Shown: positions 37,465-47,132, numbered from the stretch's first letter. The stretch is 64,000 bases of DNA from Clostridium akagii DSM 12554 (GCF_000686725.1 NZ_KK366008.1:138074-202073), one strand, 5' to 3'. Translations and numbers: made by a program. The notes: a model not told the origin generated them from the letters alone.

Positions 37465-37743
37465 TTATTCAGCTATTTTAGTTGTAGTAATATTACTTAT
37501 TGCCTTTTTTAAAATTTTAATTCTGGCTTTGTCTGGACCTGATTGTATAATCACAAAATCATCTTGAATATTAGTAACTTTACCAACTATTCCTCCAGTT
37601 GTAACTACATCGTCATTAACCTTTAAAGTATTCATCATTTCTGAAAATTTCTTTTTTCTCTTTCTTTCTGGAAATATTATCATTAAAAAAGTGAAGCCAA
37701 AAATTATTGCCACATAAATAATTGTGATAACTGTTGAACTCAT
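37465..37743 (-). CDS. yajC: preprotein translocase subunit YajC
   Basis: Start at the ATG at 37741-37743, six bases after AAGGAGG; codons further upstream overlap the end of tgt. The 92-residue protein has one N-terminal membrane segment, the PERKRKKKF charged stretch and the conserved VNDDVVTTGGIVGKV beta domain. YajC binds SecDF and supports protein export; secDF itself is 2.2 kb downstream in the same direction. Confidence 0.92.
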   Translation of the reverse strand: MSSTVITIIYVAIIFGFTFLMIIFPERKRKKKFSEMMNTLKVNDDVVTTGGIVGKVTNIQDDFVIIQSGPDKARIKILKKAISNITTTKIAE

Positions 37744-37757
37744 AAAATTCCTCCTTT

Positions 37758-38888
37758 CTATGCTTTTTCTCCCCATTCATTTAGTTGCTTACTTTTAAAT
37801 TCTTCAAAATAATCACCATCAATTGCATCTCTAATATCAGCCATAAGCTTATTATAAAAATACAGATTGTGAATTACACAAAGCCTTAGCGCTAACATTT
37901 CCTTTGCCATAAACAAATGCCTTATATAGGCTCTTGAATAATTCCTGCAAGTAGGACATTGACAACCCTCATCAATAGGAGAAGCATCTAATTGAAATTT
38001 TGCATTAAACAAATTCATTTTACCATGACTTGTAAATACATGTCCATGCCTTCCGTTTCTGGCTGGCAAAACACAGTCAAAAAAATCCACACCTCTAGAA
38101 ACGGCTTCTAGAATATTGCTTGGATAACCAACTCCCATAAGATAAATCGGTTTTTCTTCTGGGAGATGTGGGACTACAGCATCTATAATTCTGTACATGT
38201 CTTCATGACTTTCTCCAACAGCTAGACCACCTATAGCATAGCCATCCAAATTCAGTTTTGATATAACTTTAGCATGTTCTATTCTTATATCCTCATAAGT
38301 TCCACCTTGATTTATACCAAAAAGCATTTGTTTTTTGTTAATTGTATCTGAGAGTGAGTTAAGTCTGTCAAGTTCAACTTTACATCTCTCTAGCCATCTT
38401 GTTGTCCTGTTAACTGAACCTTCCACATAATCACGTGCTGCTGGATTTTCAACACATTCGTCGAAAGCCATAGCTATAGTTGATCCCAAATTGCTCTGAA
38501 TTTGCATACTTTCCTCTGGTCCCATAAAGATTTTCCTTCCATCTATATGTGAGTTGAAGTATACTCCTTCTTCTTTTATTCTTCTAATCTTTGCAAGTGA
38601 AAACACTTGAAATCCACCTGAGTCTGTAAGAATTGGTCTATCCCAATTCATAAATTTATGTAACCCACCTAATTCTCTGATTATCTTATCTCCTGGTCTT
38701 AAACTAAGGTGATATGTATTAGACAGTTCAACTTGACAACCTATTTCCTTTAAGTCCATAGATGACACCGCACCCTTTATGGCAGCAAGGGTACCTACAT
38801 TCATAAAAACCGGTGTCTGTATAACTCCATGAGGTGTAGTAAATTCTCCGCGTCGTGCTTTTCCCGATTTTTTAAGTAATTTGTACAT
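37758..38888 (-). CDS. tgt: tRNA-guanine transglycosylase
   Basis: A 376-residue Tgt with the substrate-binding DSGGFQVFSL, the catalytic region VDFFDCVLPARNGRHG and the zinc site CQCPTCRNYS..HLF. It swaps guanine-34 for the queuosine precursor preQ1 in tRNAs with GUN anticodons; queA, which works next in the pathway, is encoded directly upstream. An AAAGGTG site precedes the ATG. Confidence 0.96.
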   Translation of the reverse strand: MYKLLKKSGKARRGEFTTPHGVIQTPVFMNVGTLAAIKGAVSSMDLKEIGCQVELSNTYHLSLRPGDKIIRELGGLHKFMNWDRPILTDSGGFQVFSLAKIRRIKEEGVYFNSHIDGRKIFMGPEESMQIQSNLGSTIAMAFDECVENPAARDYVEGSVNRTTRWLERCKVELDRLNSLSDTINKKQMLFGINQGGTYEDIRIEHAKVISKLNLDGYAIGGLAVGESHEDMYRIIDAVVPHLPEEKPIYLMGVGYPSNILEAVSRGVDFFDCVLPARNGRHGHVFTSHGKMNLFNAKFQLDASPIDEGCQCPTCRNYSRAYIRHLFMAKEMLALRLCVIHNLYFYNKLMADIRDAIDGDYFEEFKSKQLNEWGEKA

Positions 38889-38909
38889 TCCAGCTCACCT
38901 TTCTTCTAG

Positions 38910-39935
38910 TTATCGGATAAACATAGCATCTCCAAAGCTGAAGAATCTATATTTTTCTTTCACCGCAACTTCATATGCATTCATAACTTTGTCTCTATCT
39001 GACATGGCACTGACAAGCATTATTAGTGTTGATTCTGGAAGATGAAAATTAGTTATAAGAGCATCAACTACCTTGTATTTATATCCAGGGTATATAAATA
39101 TCTCTGTCCAACCTGTTTTCTCTCCAACTCTTCCATTTTCGTCAGCTATAGTTTCAAGAGTTCTCGTAGATGTAGTTCCTACTGAAATAACCCTACCACC
39201 TTTTTCTTTTGTTCCATTTATTATATCAGCAGTTTCTTTATTCATTATATAAAATTCAGAATGCATATGGTGTTCTTCTATATTTTCAACCTTTACAGGT
39301 CTAAATGTGCCCAGTCCAACATGTAAAGTTAAAAATACAGTACTGACTCCCTTTTCCCTGATTTTATCAAGAAGCTCACTGGTAAAATGTAAGCCCGCAG
39401 TAGGCGCTGCAGCCGATCCGTCATGTTTTGAATATACAGTCTGATATTGTTCCTTATCAACTAGTTTTTCTGTAATATATGGAGGAAGAGGCATTTCTCC
39501 TAGTTTATCCAGTATTTCTTCAAAAATACCATCAAATTCAAATTTTACTATCCTGTTTCCTTCTTCTTTAATTTCAGTAACCTCGGCCTTTAGTAGCCCT
39601 TCACCAAATTCAAATCTGGCACCGATTTTTGCTTTTTTACCTGGTTTAACAAGAGTTTCCCAATGCTGCGTATCTATTCGTTTTAAAAGAAGGAACTCCA
39701 TTTTACCACCGCTGCCCTCTTTTGTTCCAATTAGTCTTGCTGGAATTACTCTTGTATCATTCATAACCAAGCAATCGCCTGGATTTAAATAATCTATAAT
39801 ATCTTTAAATACCTTATGTTCAACCTGTCCATTGTCTTTATCTAAAAGCATCAATCTGCATTCATCTCGTTTTTCTGATGGATGTTGTGCAATCAATTCT
39901 TTAGGCAAATCGAAATCAAAATCCTTAAGTTGCAA
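38910..39935 (-). CDS. queA: S-adenosylmethionine:tRNA ribosyltransferase-isomerase
   Basis: A 341-residue QueA of normal length with [14 protein letters not shown] at the start, [20 protein letters not shown] and [13 protein letters not shown]. It transfers the ribosyl group of SAM to preQ1 in tRNA to form epoxyqueuosine. GAGGGTG precedes the ATG. queA-tgt-yajC is the standard order. Confidence 0.96.
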   Translation of the reverse strand: MQLKDFDFDLPKELIAQHPSEKRDECRLMLLDKDNGQVEHKVFKDIIDYLNPGDCLVMNDTRVIPARLIGTKEGSGGKMEFLLLKRIDTQHWETLVKPGKKAKIGARFEFGEGLLKAEVTEIKEEGNRIVKFEFDGIFEEILDKLGEMPLPPYITEKLVDKEQYQTVYSKHDGSAAAPTAGLHFTSELLDKIREKGVSTVFLTLHVGLGTFRPVKVENIEEHHMHSEFYIMNKETADIINGTKEKGGRVISVGTTSTRTLETIADENGRVGEKTGWTEIFIYPGYKYKVVDALITNFHLPESTLIMLVSAMSDRDKVMNAYEVAVKEKYRFFSFGDAMFIR

Positions 39936-39994
39936 AGTTTCACCCTCTTTAGTTTTCTTCCAAATAATAAATATAGTTCATATTATATTCATTG

Positions 39995-40963
39995 TCAATC
40001 AATATTTTTCTCAAACTTTTTTTCATTAATATTTTCTGTGCTCTTAATTATGTAAAGAGGTCTATTTTTAGATTCCTCATATATTCTTGCTACATACTCT
40101 CCAACAATGCCTAAAGAAATTAGCTGCAATCCTCCAAAGAAAGCTATTATATCAATTATTGATGCCCAACCAATGGTGGTTTGGTGAATGAATAATATTG
40201 AGACCAAACTATAAATAAATATTATAATTGATATACAAAGACTTACTATGCCAAGAAAGCTAACGATTTTAAGTGGCTTAGTTGAAAAGGACACAATTCC
40301 ATCTGTTGCAAATTTTATCATTTTTTTTAGTGGGTATTTTGTTTCACCCGCAAATCTTTCATCTCTTTCGTATTCTATAAATGTCTGATTAAAACCAATC
40401 CAACTCATCATACCTCTTACAAATCTATTTCTTTCAGGCATTTTTTTAAATACTTCTGCAACTTTTCTATCAATCAATCTAAAATCCCCAGTGTCCTTGG
40501 GTATGGTGATATCTGACATATAGTCTAAGAACTTATAAAAATATTTTGCTGTAATAAGTTTAAAAAAGCTTTCACCCTTTCTTTTTTTTCTTTTTCCATA
40601 TACCACTTCATATCCTTTTTCCCAAAGTTCTACCATTTCTATTATCAATGCCGGTGGATCCTGTAAATCAGCATCTATTATAACAATAGCATCACCACTG
40701 GCACTAAAAATACCTGCTGTTACAGCCGTTTGATGTCCAAAATTCCTAGAAAAGTTTATTATCTTTACCCTTTTATCTTTTTTGGATAAATCAAGTAATA
40801 TTTCTTCAGTTTTATCCGTGCTACCATCATTCACAAAAATAAGTTCGTAGTCAAATTTATTTCCCTCTAGTATTTCTTTTAGTTGTTTATAACATTCCTG
40901 TGCAACTAGTTCTTCGAAATACATTGGAACCACAACTGAAATTATAGTTTTTTTAACTTCCAT
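39995..40963 (-). CDS. GT2 polyprenyl-phosphate glycosyltransferase (GtrB/DPM-like)
   Basis: A 322-residue enzyme. An N-terminal GT-A domain has VVVPMYFEE, the nucleotide-binding FVNDGSTD, IIDADLQDPP and RFVRGMMSWIGF; two C-terminal membrane segments (about 230-255 and 265-290) follow. This is the layout of GtrB/YkcC-type enzymes that load a sugar onto undecaprenyl phosphate. The product may be used by a GT39-like transferase such as the one at 1669-2961. Its place between ruvB and queA is an insertion relative to B. subtilis. Confidence 0.88.
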   Translation of the reverse strand: MEVKKTIISVVVPMYFEELVAQECYKQLKEILEGNKFDYELIFVNDGSTDKTEEILLDLSKKDKRVKIINFSRNFGHQTAVTAGIFSASGDAIVIIDADLQDPPALIIEMVELWEKGYEVVYGKRKKRKGESFFKLITAKYFYKFLDYMSDITIPKDTGDFRLIDRKVAEVFKKMPERNRFVRGMMSWIGFNQTFIEYERDERFAGETKYPLKKMIKFATDGIVSFSTKPLKIVSFLGIVSLCISIIIFIYSLVSILFIHQTTIGWASIIDIIAFFGGLQLISLGIVGEYVARIYEESKNRPLYIIKSTENINEKKFEKNID

Positions 40964-40992
40964 ACAAATTTACTCCTTTAAACGGTAATCGT

Positions 40993-42027
40993 TTATTCTT
41001 CTATCATAGATACTTGGGAATAAGAGCCATCTTCATTGATTTTCCTTTTTAAATGCTTATATGCTTTATCCGTAGCTATTCTTCCTCTTGGGGTTCTAAC
41101 TATAAAACCTTTTTGCAAAAGATATGGTTCATATACATCTTCAAGAGTATCAAGCTCTTCCCCAATAAAATATGCAAGAGTCTCAAGCCCTACCGGTCCA
41201 CCCTTAAAATTATCTACTATTGCCTCTAATATTTTGTTATCAATTCTGTCAAAACCCTCTTTGTCCACTTCTAAAAGCTCTAATGCACTTTCGGTAGAAT
41301 GGAGTTCTATCCTTCCATTACCCTTAACCTCAGAATAATCTCTCACCCTTTTTAGCAATCTGTTTGCAATTCGTGGAGTTCCTCTAGATCTCCTTGCAAT
41401 CTCGAAGGCTGCATCATCATCAATACCTATATTAAGTATAGCTGAAGATCTTATAACTATCTCTTTCAAGTCTGAATCATTATAAAATTCCATTGGACAC
41501 ATTACGCCAAATCTATCTCTTAGTGGTGAAGTTAAAAGACCTATACGAGTAGTTGCTCCTATTAATGTAAATTTGGGCAAGTCCAATCTTATAGATTTTG
41601 AAGCCGCACCCTTACCTATTATTATGTCTAGTGCATAATCTTCCATAGCAGGATAAAGTATTTCCTCCACATTTCTATTGAGTCTGTGTATTTCATCAAT
41701 AAAAAGTACATCAAATTCAGATAGGCCTGTAAGAATTGCAGCCAAATCTCCTGCCCTCTCTATTGCAGGTCCAGAGGTTGTTTTAAGATTTCCACCCATT
41801 TCCTTTGCAATAATATTTGCAAGAGTTGTTTTACCAAGGCCTGGTGGTCCGTAAAACAATACATGATCCAAAGCCTCTTTTCTATTTTGCGCAGCTTGAA
41901 CAAATATAGACAACTTTTCTTTAACATTGGTTTGACCAATATATTCGCTTAATTTTTGTGGCCTAAGGCTATACTCATTATCGCCTTCTTCATTTAAATT
42001 TATAGCACTTAATATCCTCTCTTCCAT
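40993..42027 (-). CDS. ruvB: Holliday junction branch migration ATPase RuvB
   Basis: A 344-residue AAA+ ATPase with Walker [12 protein letters not shown], Walker [10 protein letters not shown], sensor [18 protein letters not shown] and a C-terminal winged helix ([12 protein letters not shown]). It drives branch migration at junctions bound by RuvA, encoded next upstream. A GGAGGG site precedes the ATG. Confidence 0.97.
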   Translation of the reverse strand: MEERILSAINLNEEGDNEYSLRPQKLSEYIGQTNVKEKLSIFVQAAQNRKEALDHVLFYGPPGLGKTTLANIIAKEMGGNLKTTSGPAIERAGDLAAILTGLSEFDVLFIDEIHRLNRNVEEILYPAMEDYALDIIIGKGAASKSIRLDLPKFTLIGATTRIGLLTSPLRDRFGVMCPMEFYNDSDLKEIVIRSSAILNIGIDDDAAFEIARRSRGTPRIANRLLKRVRDYSEVKGNGRIELHSTESALELLEVDKEGFDRIDNKILEAIVDNFKGGPVGLETLAYFIGEELDTLEDVYEPYLLQKGFIVRTPRGRIATDKAYKHLKRKINEDGSYSQVSMIEE

Positions 42028-42177
42028 ATTAAACCCTCCTGTAATTCCTCAAACAAAATAATATGTTTTTATACTATGGGCAACATATACATAATAGGTG
42101 GCATAACGCCTTAGGCATCTTCAAAAAAATAACTAGTCAGCATGCTAGTCTATTTTGTGCCGTACTACGCTTACACC
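42028..42177 (-). repeat. terminator and repeat-like element between ruvA and ruvB
   Basis: Unlike most genomes, ruvA and ruvB are 150 bases apart. On the minus strand the gap holds AAAATAGACTAG pairing with CTAGTTATTTT and a T7 tract (42123-42156), an intrinsic terminator. It is followed by GCCTAAGGC and other short palindromes. GCTAGTCTATTTTG (42144-42157, plus strand) recurs exactly at 4699-4712, and the adjoining TATTTTGTGCCGTACT is 14/16 identical to the glyA terminator loop. This suggests a dispersed terminator-linked repeat. Confidence 0.55.
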
Positions 42178-42783
42178 CTAATTCATTAAAAATTTCAAAC
42201 AAGCCTTTATTATATTTTCCAAACTCATTGATTTGTCACAAGTATTAATTGCCTTTTCAGCTTCTCTTTCAGAATACCCAAGTGAAATAAGTGCACCCAT
42301 TACCTCTGCAACCTTTTTATCACTTTCATATATGTATTTACCTTCCTCACTATCATCTAATACATTCGATACCAAGTTGTCCGCTTCTAATTTATCCCTT
42401 AGTTCCAAAATAATTCTTTGAGCTATTTTTTTACCTATTCCAGGTGCTTTAGTTATTGTGTTTTCATCACCATTTATTATAGCATATTTCAAATTATTAA
42501 CTTTAGATATAGATAACAGGGATAGACATGCCTTAGCTCCAACTCCATTTATTATAAGCAATTTGTTGAACATTTCCCTTTCCTCTTCTGTAATGAAACC
42601 ATATAAACCAATGAAATCATCTCTTACAATCTGTATAAGATAAAGCATTACTTCTTCGCCAGTCTTTGGCATGGCTGCCATTGTACTGCCAGACACATAA
42701 ACTTTATATCCTATTCCATTATTTTCTATTGTAACATAATCCTTATTTATACCTATAAATATTCCTTTTATATATGTATACAA
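42178..42783 (-). CDS. ruvA: Holliday junction DNA helicase subunit RuvA
   Basis: A 201-residue RuvA: an OB-fold N-terminal domain (YIKGIFIGINKDYVTIENNG), a helix-hairpin-helix core (LLIINGVGAKACLSLL; APGIGKKIAQRI) and a C-terminal RuvB-binding helix domain (ALISLGYSEREAEKAI). It holds the four-way junction flat for RuvB. A terminator separates it from ruvB here. Confidence 0.96.
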   Translation of the reverse strand: MYTYIKGIFIGINKDYVTIENNGIGYKVYVSGSTMAAMPKTGEEVMLYLIQIVRDDFIGLYGFITEEEREMFNKLLIINGVGAKACLSLLSISKVNNLKYAIINGDENTITKAPGIGKKIAQRIILELRDKLEADNLVSNVLDDSEEGKYIYESDKKVAEVMGALISLGYSEREAEKAINTCDKSMSLENIIKACLKFLMN

Positions 42784-42861
42784 CTATTAATCACTCCTTA
42801 AATAAAACTACAATATACTTTACCATTTATAATAGATTTATTCAAGTTTGTGCATAAGCAG

Positions 42862-42904
42862 AAATTGTCTCATAATGAATACAAACCCACTATGAGACAG
42901 TTTC
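42862..42904 (-). terminator. terminator of the BofC-position gene
   Basis: TGTCTCATA (42866-42874) pairs with TATGAGACA (42891-42899) within longer AAA/TTT flanks, 31 bases past the stop codon and before ruvA. Confidence 0.65.
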
Positions 42905-42935
42905 TTTATTGTCATACTTTTATGGCACAAACAAT

Positions 42936-43556
42936 TTAAGATGTAAAATCGGATAAACTTTCTCTTGCATCTTCAATAGTGCTGTATTCCTGAGTGTTTT
43001 TGTTGAATATTTTTTCATCCTCACCCTTTTGATTAATGTTCCCTTCACTCTCTACTAAGTTTAACTCTCCCTTGTTATTTGCCTGAAATATTTCATACTT
43101 TTCGCCATTGATTTTTGCCGCATATTTCCCTGGTGTGTATTTTTTTACACATAATAAAACATCCACATTTAACTTTAAATCATATCCGTTTTTATTCATA
43201 TTTTCATATACTTCTTTTACTTTTTTTCCTGTAAAGCCTTCAACATCACTATTTGACTGCTTAATCGAATCCTCCACAATTTTATCTTTACCATTCTGAA
43301 TATAATGTTTTTGGTCAACATATAACACCGGTACATCTTTTTTGATTACCGTTTCATCTTTTGAACTGTCTTTTACAAGATTCACCTTATTTGCATTAAC
43401 TGCTTTTTCATTATTCCCATAAGCAATTTTATAATAATTTTTATATAATATGGCCATATTCTTTACTAAATTATTTCTATATCCATAGCAAAATGAAATC
43501 GCAAAAACTAAAATCAAAGATAAAATTCCTATTAATATTTTCTTATATTTACCCAT
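42936..43556 (-). CDS. membrane-anchored protein in the bofC position
   Basis: The 206 residues from the ATG at 43554-43556 start with one membrane anchor (MGKYKKILIGILSLILVF) followed by an extracytoplasmic domain with VLYVDQKHYIQNG and GKYAAKINGEKYEIFQA. Its place upstream of ruvAB is that of bofC in Bacillus, and the domain could be BofC-like (an inhibitor of pro-sigma-K processing), but no motif proves this. The frame is open up to a GTG at 43634, where AGGAGGAGG lies only two bases away; the true start is uncertain and the longer form would have a second hydrophobic segment. Confidence 0.6.
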   Translation of the reverse strand: MGKYKKILIGILSLILVFAISFCYGYRNNLVKNMAILYKNYYKIAYGNNEKAVNANKVNLVKDSSKDETVIKKDVPVLYVDQKHYIQNGKDKIVEDSIKQSNSDVEGFTGKKVKEVYENMNKNGYDLKLNVDVLLCVKKYTPGKYAAKINGEKYEIFQANNKGELNLVESEGNINQKGEDEKIFNKNTQEYSTIEDARESLSDFTS

Positions 43557-43696
43557 ATATAGTCCCATTGTAAAAACTCTTAATAAATATAAAATCAGCA
43601 CATATAATTCATAAGATTTTCTACAACAATTCACCTCCTCCTATTGAGGAAGTATTGACAAAAAATTATATTTTATACATTAGCCATAAATATTTT

Positions 43697-44125
43697 TTAC
43701 ATTCCAGTAGAACCAAATCCACCTTCACCTCTGTCAGTTTTACTTAATTCTTTAACTTCCTCTATTTCAACATTTAGAGTTGGCTTTATAACCATTTGTG
43801 CTATCTTCATATTTTCTTCTACTATAAAAGGTTCTTTTCCATGGTTTATTAGTATAATTGCCACTTCACCTCTATATCCTTCGTCTATAGTTCCTGGACT
43901 ATTTAAAACTGTAATTCCATATTTTAATGCAAGACCACTTCTAGGTCTAACCTGAGCTTCTGTATTTAATGGCAATTGCAGTTTAATACCTGTATTAATG
44001 AGTTTAATTTCACCAGGAGCTATCAAAACTTTTTCTACTGAAAACAAATCCATTCCTGCATCCCCTGAATGTGCGTAAAAAGGTATAATTGCTTTTTCAT
44101 TTATTTTTTCTATTAATAATTTCAT
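43697..44125 (-). CDS. dut: dUTP diphosphatase
   Basis: A 142-residue trimeric dUTPase with all five motifs: [25 protein letters not shown], the late MKIAQMVI and the glycine-rich C-terminal arm [10 protein letters not shown]. It hydrolyses dUTP to dUMP, keeping uracil out of DNA and supplying dTMP synthesis together with dcd. AAGGAGTG lies five bases before the ATG. Confidence 0.95.
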   Translation of the reverse strand: MKLLIEKINEKAIIPFYAHSGDAGMDLFSVEKVLIAPGEIKLINTGIKLQLPLNTEAQVRPRSGLALKYGITVLNSPGTIDEGYRGEVAIILINHGKEPFIVEENMKIAQMVIKPTLNVEIEEVKELSKTDRGEGGFGSTGM

Positions 44126-44161
44126 TTTTTCACTCCTTGAATTGTAAAACTTATTTATAGC

Positions 44162-44557
44162 TTATATTCCCTCTTTAATTCTAAGGTCCTCTTTTAAAAT
44201 ATGTTCAACTAGCCATTTGGCAATATAATCCAACAATTTCATTATTGTTTCATCTTGGTTTTTATCAATACTTTTAGCATCAAAATTGTTTAATACCCTA
44301 ATAAATTCCGCATGTTGAACCTTTTGTGTAAATAGTCCTGTGTAATTTATGCTTGCCATATATTCTTCTTCATCATTAAAATGAAACTCTGTATAATCTT
44401 TAAGTTCTCCTACTATTAACATTATTTTATCATACTTATCTAAAGCAAAGTTATTTTTTAGCAATTGATATGCTCTTTCTCCAATTTCAAATAATTTTTC
44501 ATGCTCTCGATCAATGAGCTGTACCCCTGTAATATATTCATCTTTCATTTCAAACAT
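44162..44557 (-). CDS. bacteriohemerythrin with a replaced iron ligand
   Basis: A 131-residue four-helix hemerythrin. Six of the seven di-iron ligands are visible: H19 (DREHEKLF), H59 and E63 (FHFNDEE), H82 (VQHAEF), H119 (LVEHIL) and D124. The position of the seventh (15 residues after E63, normally His) is Q78. Hemerythrins bind oxygen at a di-iron centre and in anaerobes may scavenge or sense it. The change could alter oxygen affinity or leave a single-iron site. AGGAGG precedes the ATG. Confidence 0.88.
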   Translation of the reverse strand: MFEMKDEYITGVQLIDREHEKLFEIGERAYQLLKNNFALDKYDKIMLIVGELKDYTEFHFNDEEEYMASINYTGLFTQKVQHAEFIRVLNNFDAKSIDKNQDETIMKLLDYIAKWLVEHILKEDLRIKEGI

Positions 44558-44706
44558 TATAAAATCCTCCTAATTAATCAATTTCATTTATTTATTCCAC
44601 AATAATTTAACAATTAACTTATTTTATCACAATTTTCATATGTTTCAATAATAATTTATGTGAATTTTTGTTTACATATTATTTTAGATAACTTTCTATT
44701 GTGAGT

Positions 44707-44749
44707 AAAAAAATAGCAACCCCTAACTACTAAGGAGTTGTTATTTTTT
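44707..44749 (-). terminator. intrinsic terminator of the MFS gene
   Basis: AAAAAATAxCAAC..CCT pairs with AGG..GTTGxTATTTTTT with two internal mismatches and ends in T7 on the minus strand, 14 bases past the stop. Confidence 0.85.
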
Positions 44750-44763
44750 CAGTATATCTAATT

Positions 44764-46224
44764 TTAAATTGCTACCTTTTCATCTTTTTGTTCTTCCTCT
44801 TCCCAGTCAGGTTGAGCTCCACGCATATATGACATTACTGCCGCTGCTAAGGTACAAATCAATGATATTGTGAATGCGGTTCTAAGTCCATGTATAAATT
44901 GGTTTATTTCAATACCTTGTGAACCAACTTGAGTTCCTACAAATAAAGCCTGCATAGCAGAAGGTGATATGCTAGAAGCTATGATAGCCATGGAAATTGC
45001 GATACTAAGTACATTTCCACCGTTGTTCATCATAGTTCTTACTCCTGCTGCAATGCCTCTTTTATCTTCAGGCACATTATTCATTACAGAGCTTGTATTT
45101 GGTGTAAAGAACAATCCTGATCCAGCACCCATTATGGCCATTAATATTGTAAGTTCTAAAGTAGAAGTAGTTGCTGATATAGTCATCATTCCTAAAAGTC
45201 CCACTCCTGATATCAAAAGTCCTACAGTGCTTAGAATCCTAGCGCCATACTTATCTGATAAATAGCCACTAATTGGTGATGTTATCATCATTGCAATAGC
45301 CAGTGGTGCTAGCAGCATTCCTGCGGTAAGAGGATCTATACCCTTAATTCCCTGAAAGAAAAATGTAAGCATTAAAGTTACTGCTCCCCTTGCTATACCA
45401 TTAAGAAGGGTACTAGCATAGGCAAATGAAATTATTTTTATCTTAAACAATCTTAAATCTAACATTGGTTGTTCCGTTTTATTTTCAATATATATAAATA
45501 ATGTCATTAACACTATGGCAATTATGAATAAAACAGGCACTAATATATTTTTCCAACTTCCAAAAGCACCTAATGTAAGTGCAACAAGAAGAGATAACAT
45601 TCCAAATGAGAAAACAAAGGTTCCAAGAAAATCAAATTTTTGTTTCTCTGGTATTTTCATAGTTTCTTTAAGTTGTATTCCTGCCCATATAGTTCCTAAA
45701 ATACCTATTGGAACGTTAATGTAGAAAATACTTCTCCATCCGCCAAATGTAACTAAAAATCCTCCAAGTATTGGTCCTATAACTGCTGCTACACTTATAA
45801 CCATTCCATTAATCCCAAGAGCTTTTCCAAGCTCCCTTTTATCAAAAGCATCCGTTACAATAGATGTACTGTTTGCCACAAGAAGTGACCCTCCAATTGA
45901 TTGTAATATTCTGAAAATCAAAAGTTGTAATCCCGTTTGTGAAAGTGAACATAAAATAGAAGCCACAGTAAACACAGCAAATCCACTCACATAAAGTTTT
46001 TTTCTTCCTACCATATCTGCTATTCTTCCTATTGAAGGTACTAGAATTGTCATAGCTAGCATATATCCCATAAGCACCCAAGTTATTATACTTAAACTTG
46101 CATGTAAACCCTTCATAATATTAGGAAGAGCTATTAGTAGTGATGTACCATTTAATACAGCCATTAGCGCGCCAAGTGAAGTGCATGAAAGTGCCACCCA
46201 CTTATAATTATCTTTTTTTATCAA
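44764..46224 (-). CDS. MFS drug exporter, DHA2 (EmrB/QacA) family, 14 TM
   Basis: A 486-residue transporter with 14 hydrophobic segments. Motif A is GRIADMVGRKKLY between segments 2 and 3, and motif C is VIGPILGGFLVTFGGWR in segment 5, the drug:proton antiporter signature. The N-terminus (SLGALMAVLNGTSLLIALP) has Asn where many family members carry a substrate-binding Asp. It probably exports toxic organic compounds. It has no regulator next to it and appears monocistronic. Confidence 0.88.
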   Translation of the reverse strand: MIKKDNYKWVALSCTSLGALMAVLNGTSLLIALPNIMKGLHASLSIITWVLMGYMLAMTILVPSIGRIADMVGRKKLYVSGFAVFTVASILCSLSQTGLQLLIFRILQSIGGSLLVANSTSIVTDAFDKRELGKALGINGMVISVAAVIGPILGGFLVTFGGWRSIFYINVPIGILGTIWAGIQLKETMKIPEKQKFDFLGTFVFSFGMLSLLVALTLGAFGSWKNILVPVLFIIAIVLMTLFIYIENKTEQPMLDLRLFKIKIISFAYASTLLNGIARGAVTLMLTFFFQGIKGIDPLTAGMLLAPLAIAMMITSPISGYLSDKYGARILSTVGLLISGVGLLGMMTISATTSTLELTILMAIMGAGSGLFFTPNTSSVMNNVPEDKRGIAAGVRTMMNNGGNVLSIAISMAIIASSISPSAMQALFVGTQVGSQGIEINQFIHGLRTAFTISLICTLAAAVMSYMRGAQPDWEEEEQKDEKVAI

Positions 46225-46288
46225 TTTCGTACTTCCTCTCTTTAGTAGGCAACTTATGTCCTTTTCTTTAGACGTAAATCCTATTTTC

Positions 46289-46813
46289 TTAATTAGTTTG
46301 TTTTTTTATTACTTTATGCGGTTTTCTTTTCTTAGATGTTTTAACATGAAATTCATGAGATAAAACACTTATGTTCCCATCGACCTCCAAAACTGCTAAA
46401 TCTATTTCTACTATAGTCGTAGCGCCATGCTCTCTTATTGCTTCCATTAATTCTTCCGAAGATATCTTTGCTTTAATTAAATTAATAGTGTTAAGATGTC
46501 CCTTATAAATTAAAAGAATTGCATGACCTTGTATTAATTTTCCAGCTCTAGGAAAACGATAAATAATTAATTTAAATATATAATTTACAACGAATAATGA
46601 TAAAGCAGCTATAACACCACCGCCTAATGTTGAATCTGTTCCTACCATTGCATTTTGCACCGCATTGCTTATAAGAAGTATAAACACTAGATCAAATACA
46701 GATAACTGGGCCAATTCTTTTTTGCCAAAAATTCTTAATGCTACTACTATGAATATATATACGCAAATAGAACTAAACACAATATGTCCATATCCACTTA
46801 TTGATGTAATCAT
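46289..46813 (-). CDS. DUF421 membrane protein (YetF/YrbG-like)
   Basis: Start at the ATG at 46811-46813, five bases after GGAGG; the frame extends 24 codons upstream without a site. The 174-residue product has three N-terminal membrane segments with the conserved LRIFGKKELAQLSVFDLVFILLIS region and a small cytosolic beta domain (HAILLIYKGHLN; GATTIVEIDLAVLEVDG). DUF421 proteins lie in spore-former membranes, and some affect germination. A close relative (yrbG) is in the same neighbourhood in B. subtilis. Confidence 0.85.
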   Translation of the reverse strand: MITSISGYGHIVFSSICVYIFIVVALRIFGKKELAQLSVFDLVFILLISNAVQNAMVGTDSTLGGGVIAALSLFVVNYIFKLIIYRFPRAGKLIQGHAILLIYKGHLNTINLIKAKISSEELMEAIREHGATTIVEIDLAVLEVDGNISVLSHEFHVKTSKKRKPHKVIKKQTN

Positions 46814-46885
46814 TTTATCCTCCATAAAAAACATTCTAAATGTTTTAATATATACTTTATAACTAAACAACATTTTTAATATCAA

Positions 46886-46947
46886 ATATAATATTCTATC
46901 CGTTCAATAATTTGGTTGGAAATTATTGAACGGATAGAATATTATAT
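46886..46947. repeat. perfect 28-bp inverted repeat, 6-base loop
   Basis: Arms 46886-46913 and 46920-46947 are exactly complementary; the loop is GGTTGG. There is no T-tract, so it is not a classical terminator. It lies 73 bases upstream of the DUF421 start. It might be an operator, an RNA processing hairpin or a miniature element. Confidence 0.85.
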
Positions 46948-47097
46948 ATAACTATTTGATTGATTGTATTAGAATAAATTCAGAATAGATGGTATAATAA
47001 TATCTAAAAAAATGTTATTTTTTCGCATGTATTAAGTATAGCACTTAATTGCTATAATATCAAAAAATCTCACTTACCATATACCAAGTTATATCTA

Positions 47098-47126
47098 TTG
47101 TACTTTATGAAAAAATAAGCTATAAT
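47098..47126 (+). promoter_or_regulatory. strong sigma-A-type promoter without a downstream gene
   Basis: TTGTAC (47098-47103), a 17-base spacer and TATAAT (47121-47126). Two further TGnTATAAT boxes precede it (about 46990-47000 and 47050-47058). The only thing downstream in this direction is a terminator. Confidence 0.7.
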
Positions 47127-47132
47127 ACATAT

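Noticed and set aside
44764-46224. MFS gene as part of an antibiotic cluster
   Set aside because: Neighbours are housekeeping genes and no biosynthetic or regulatory partner is present.
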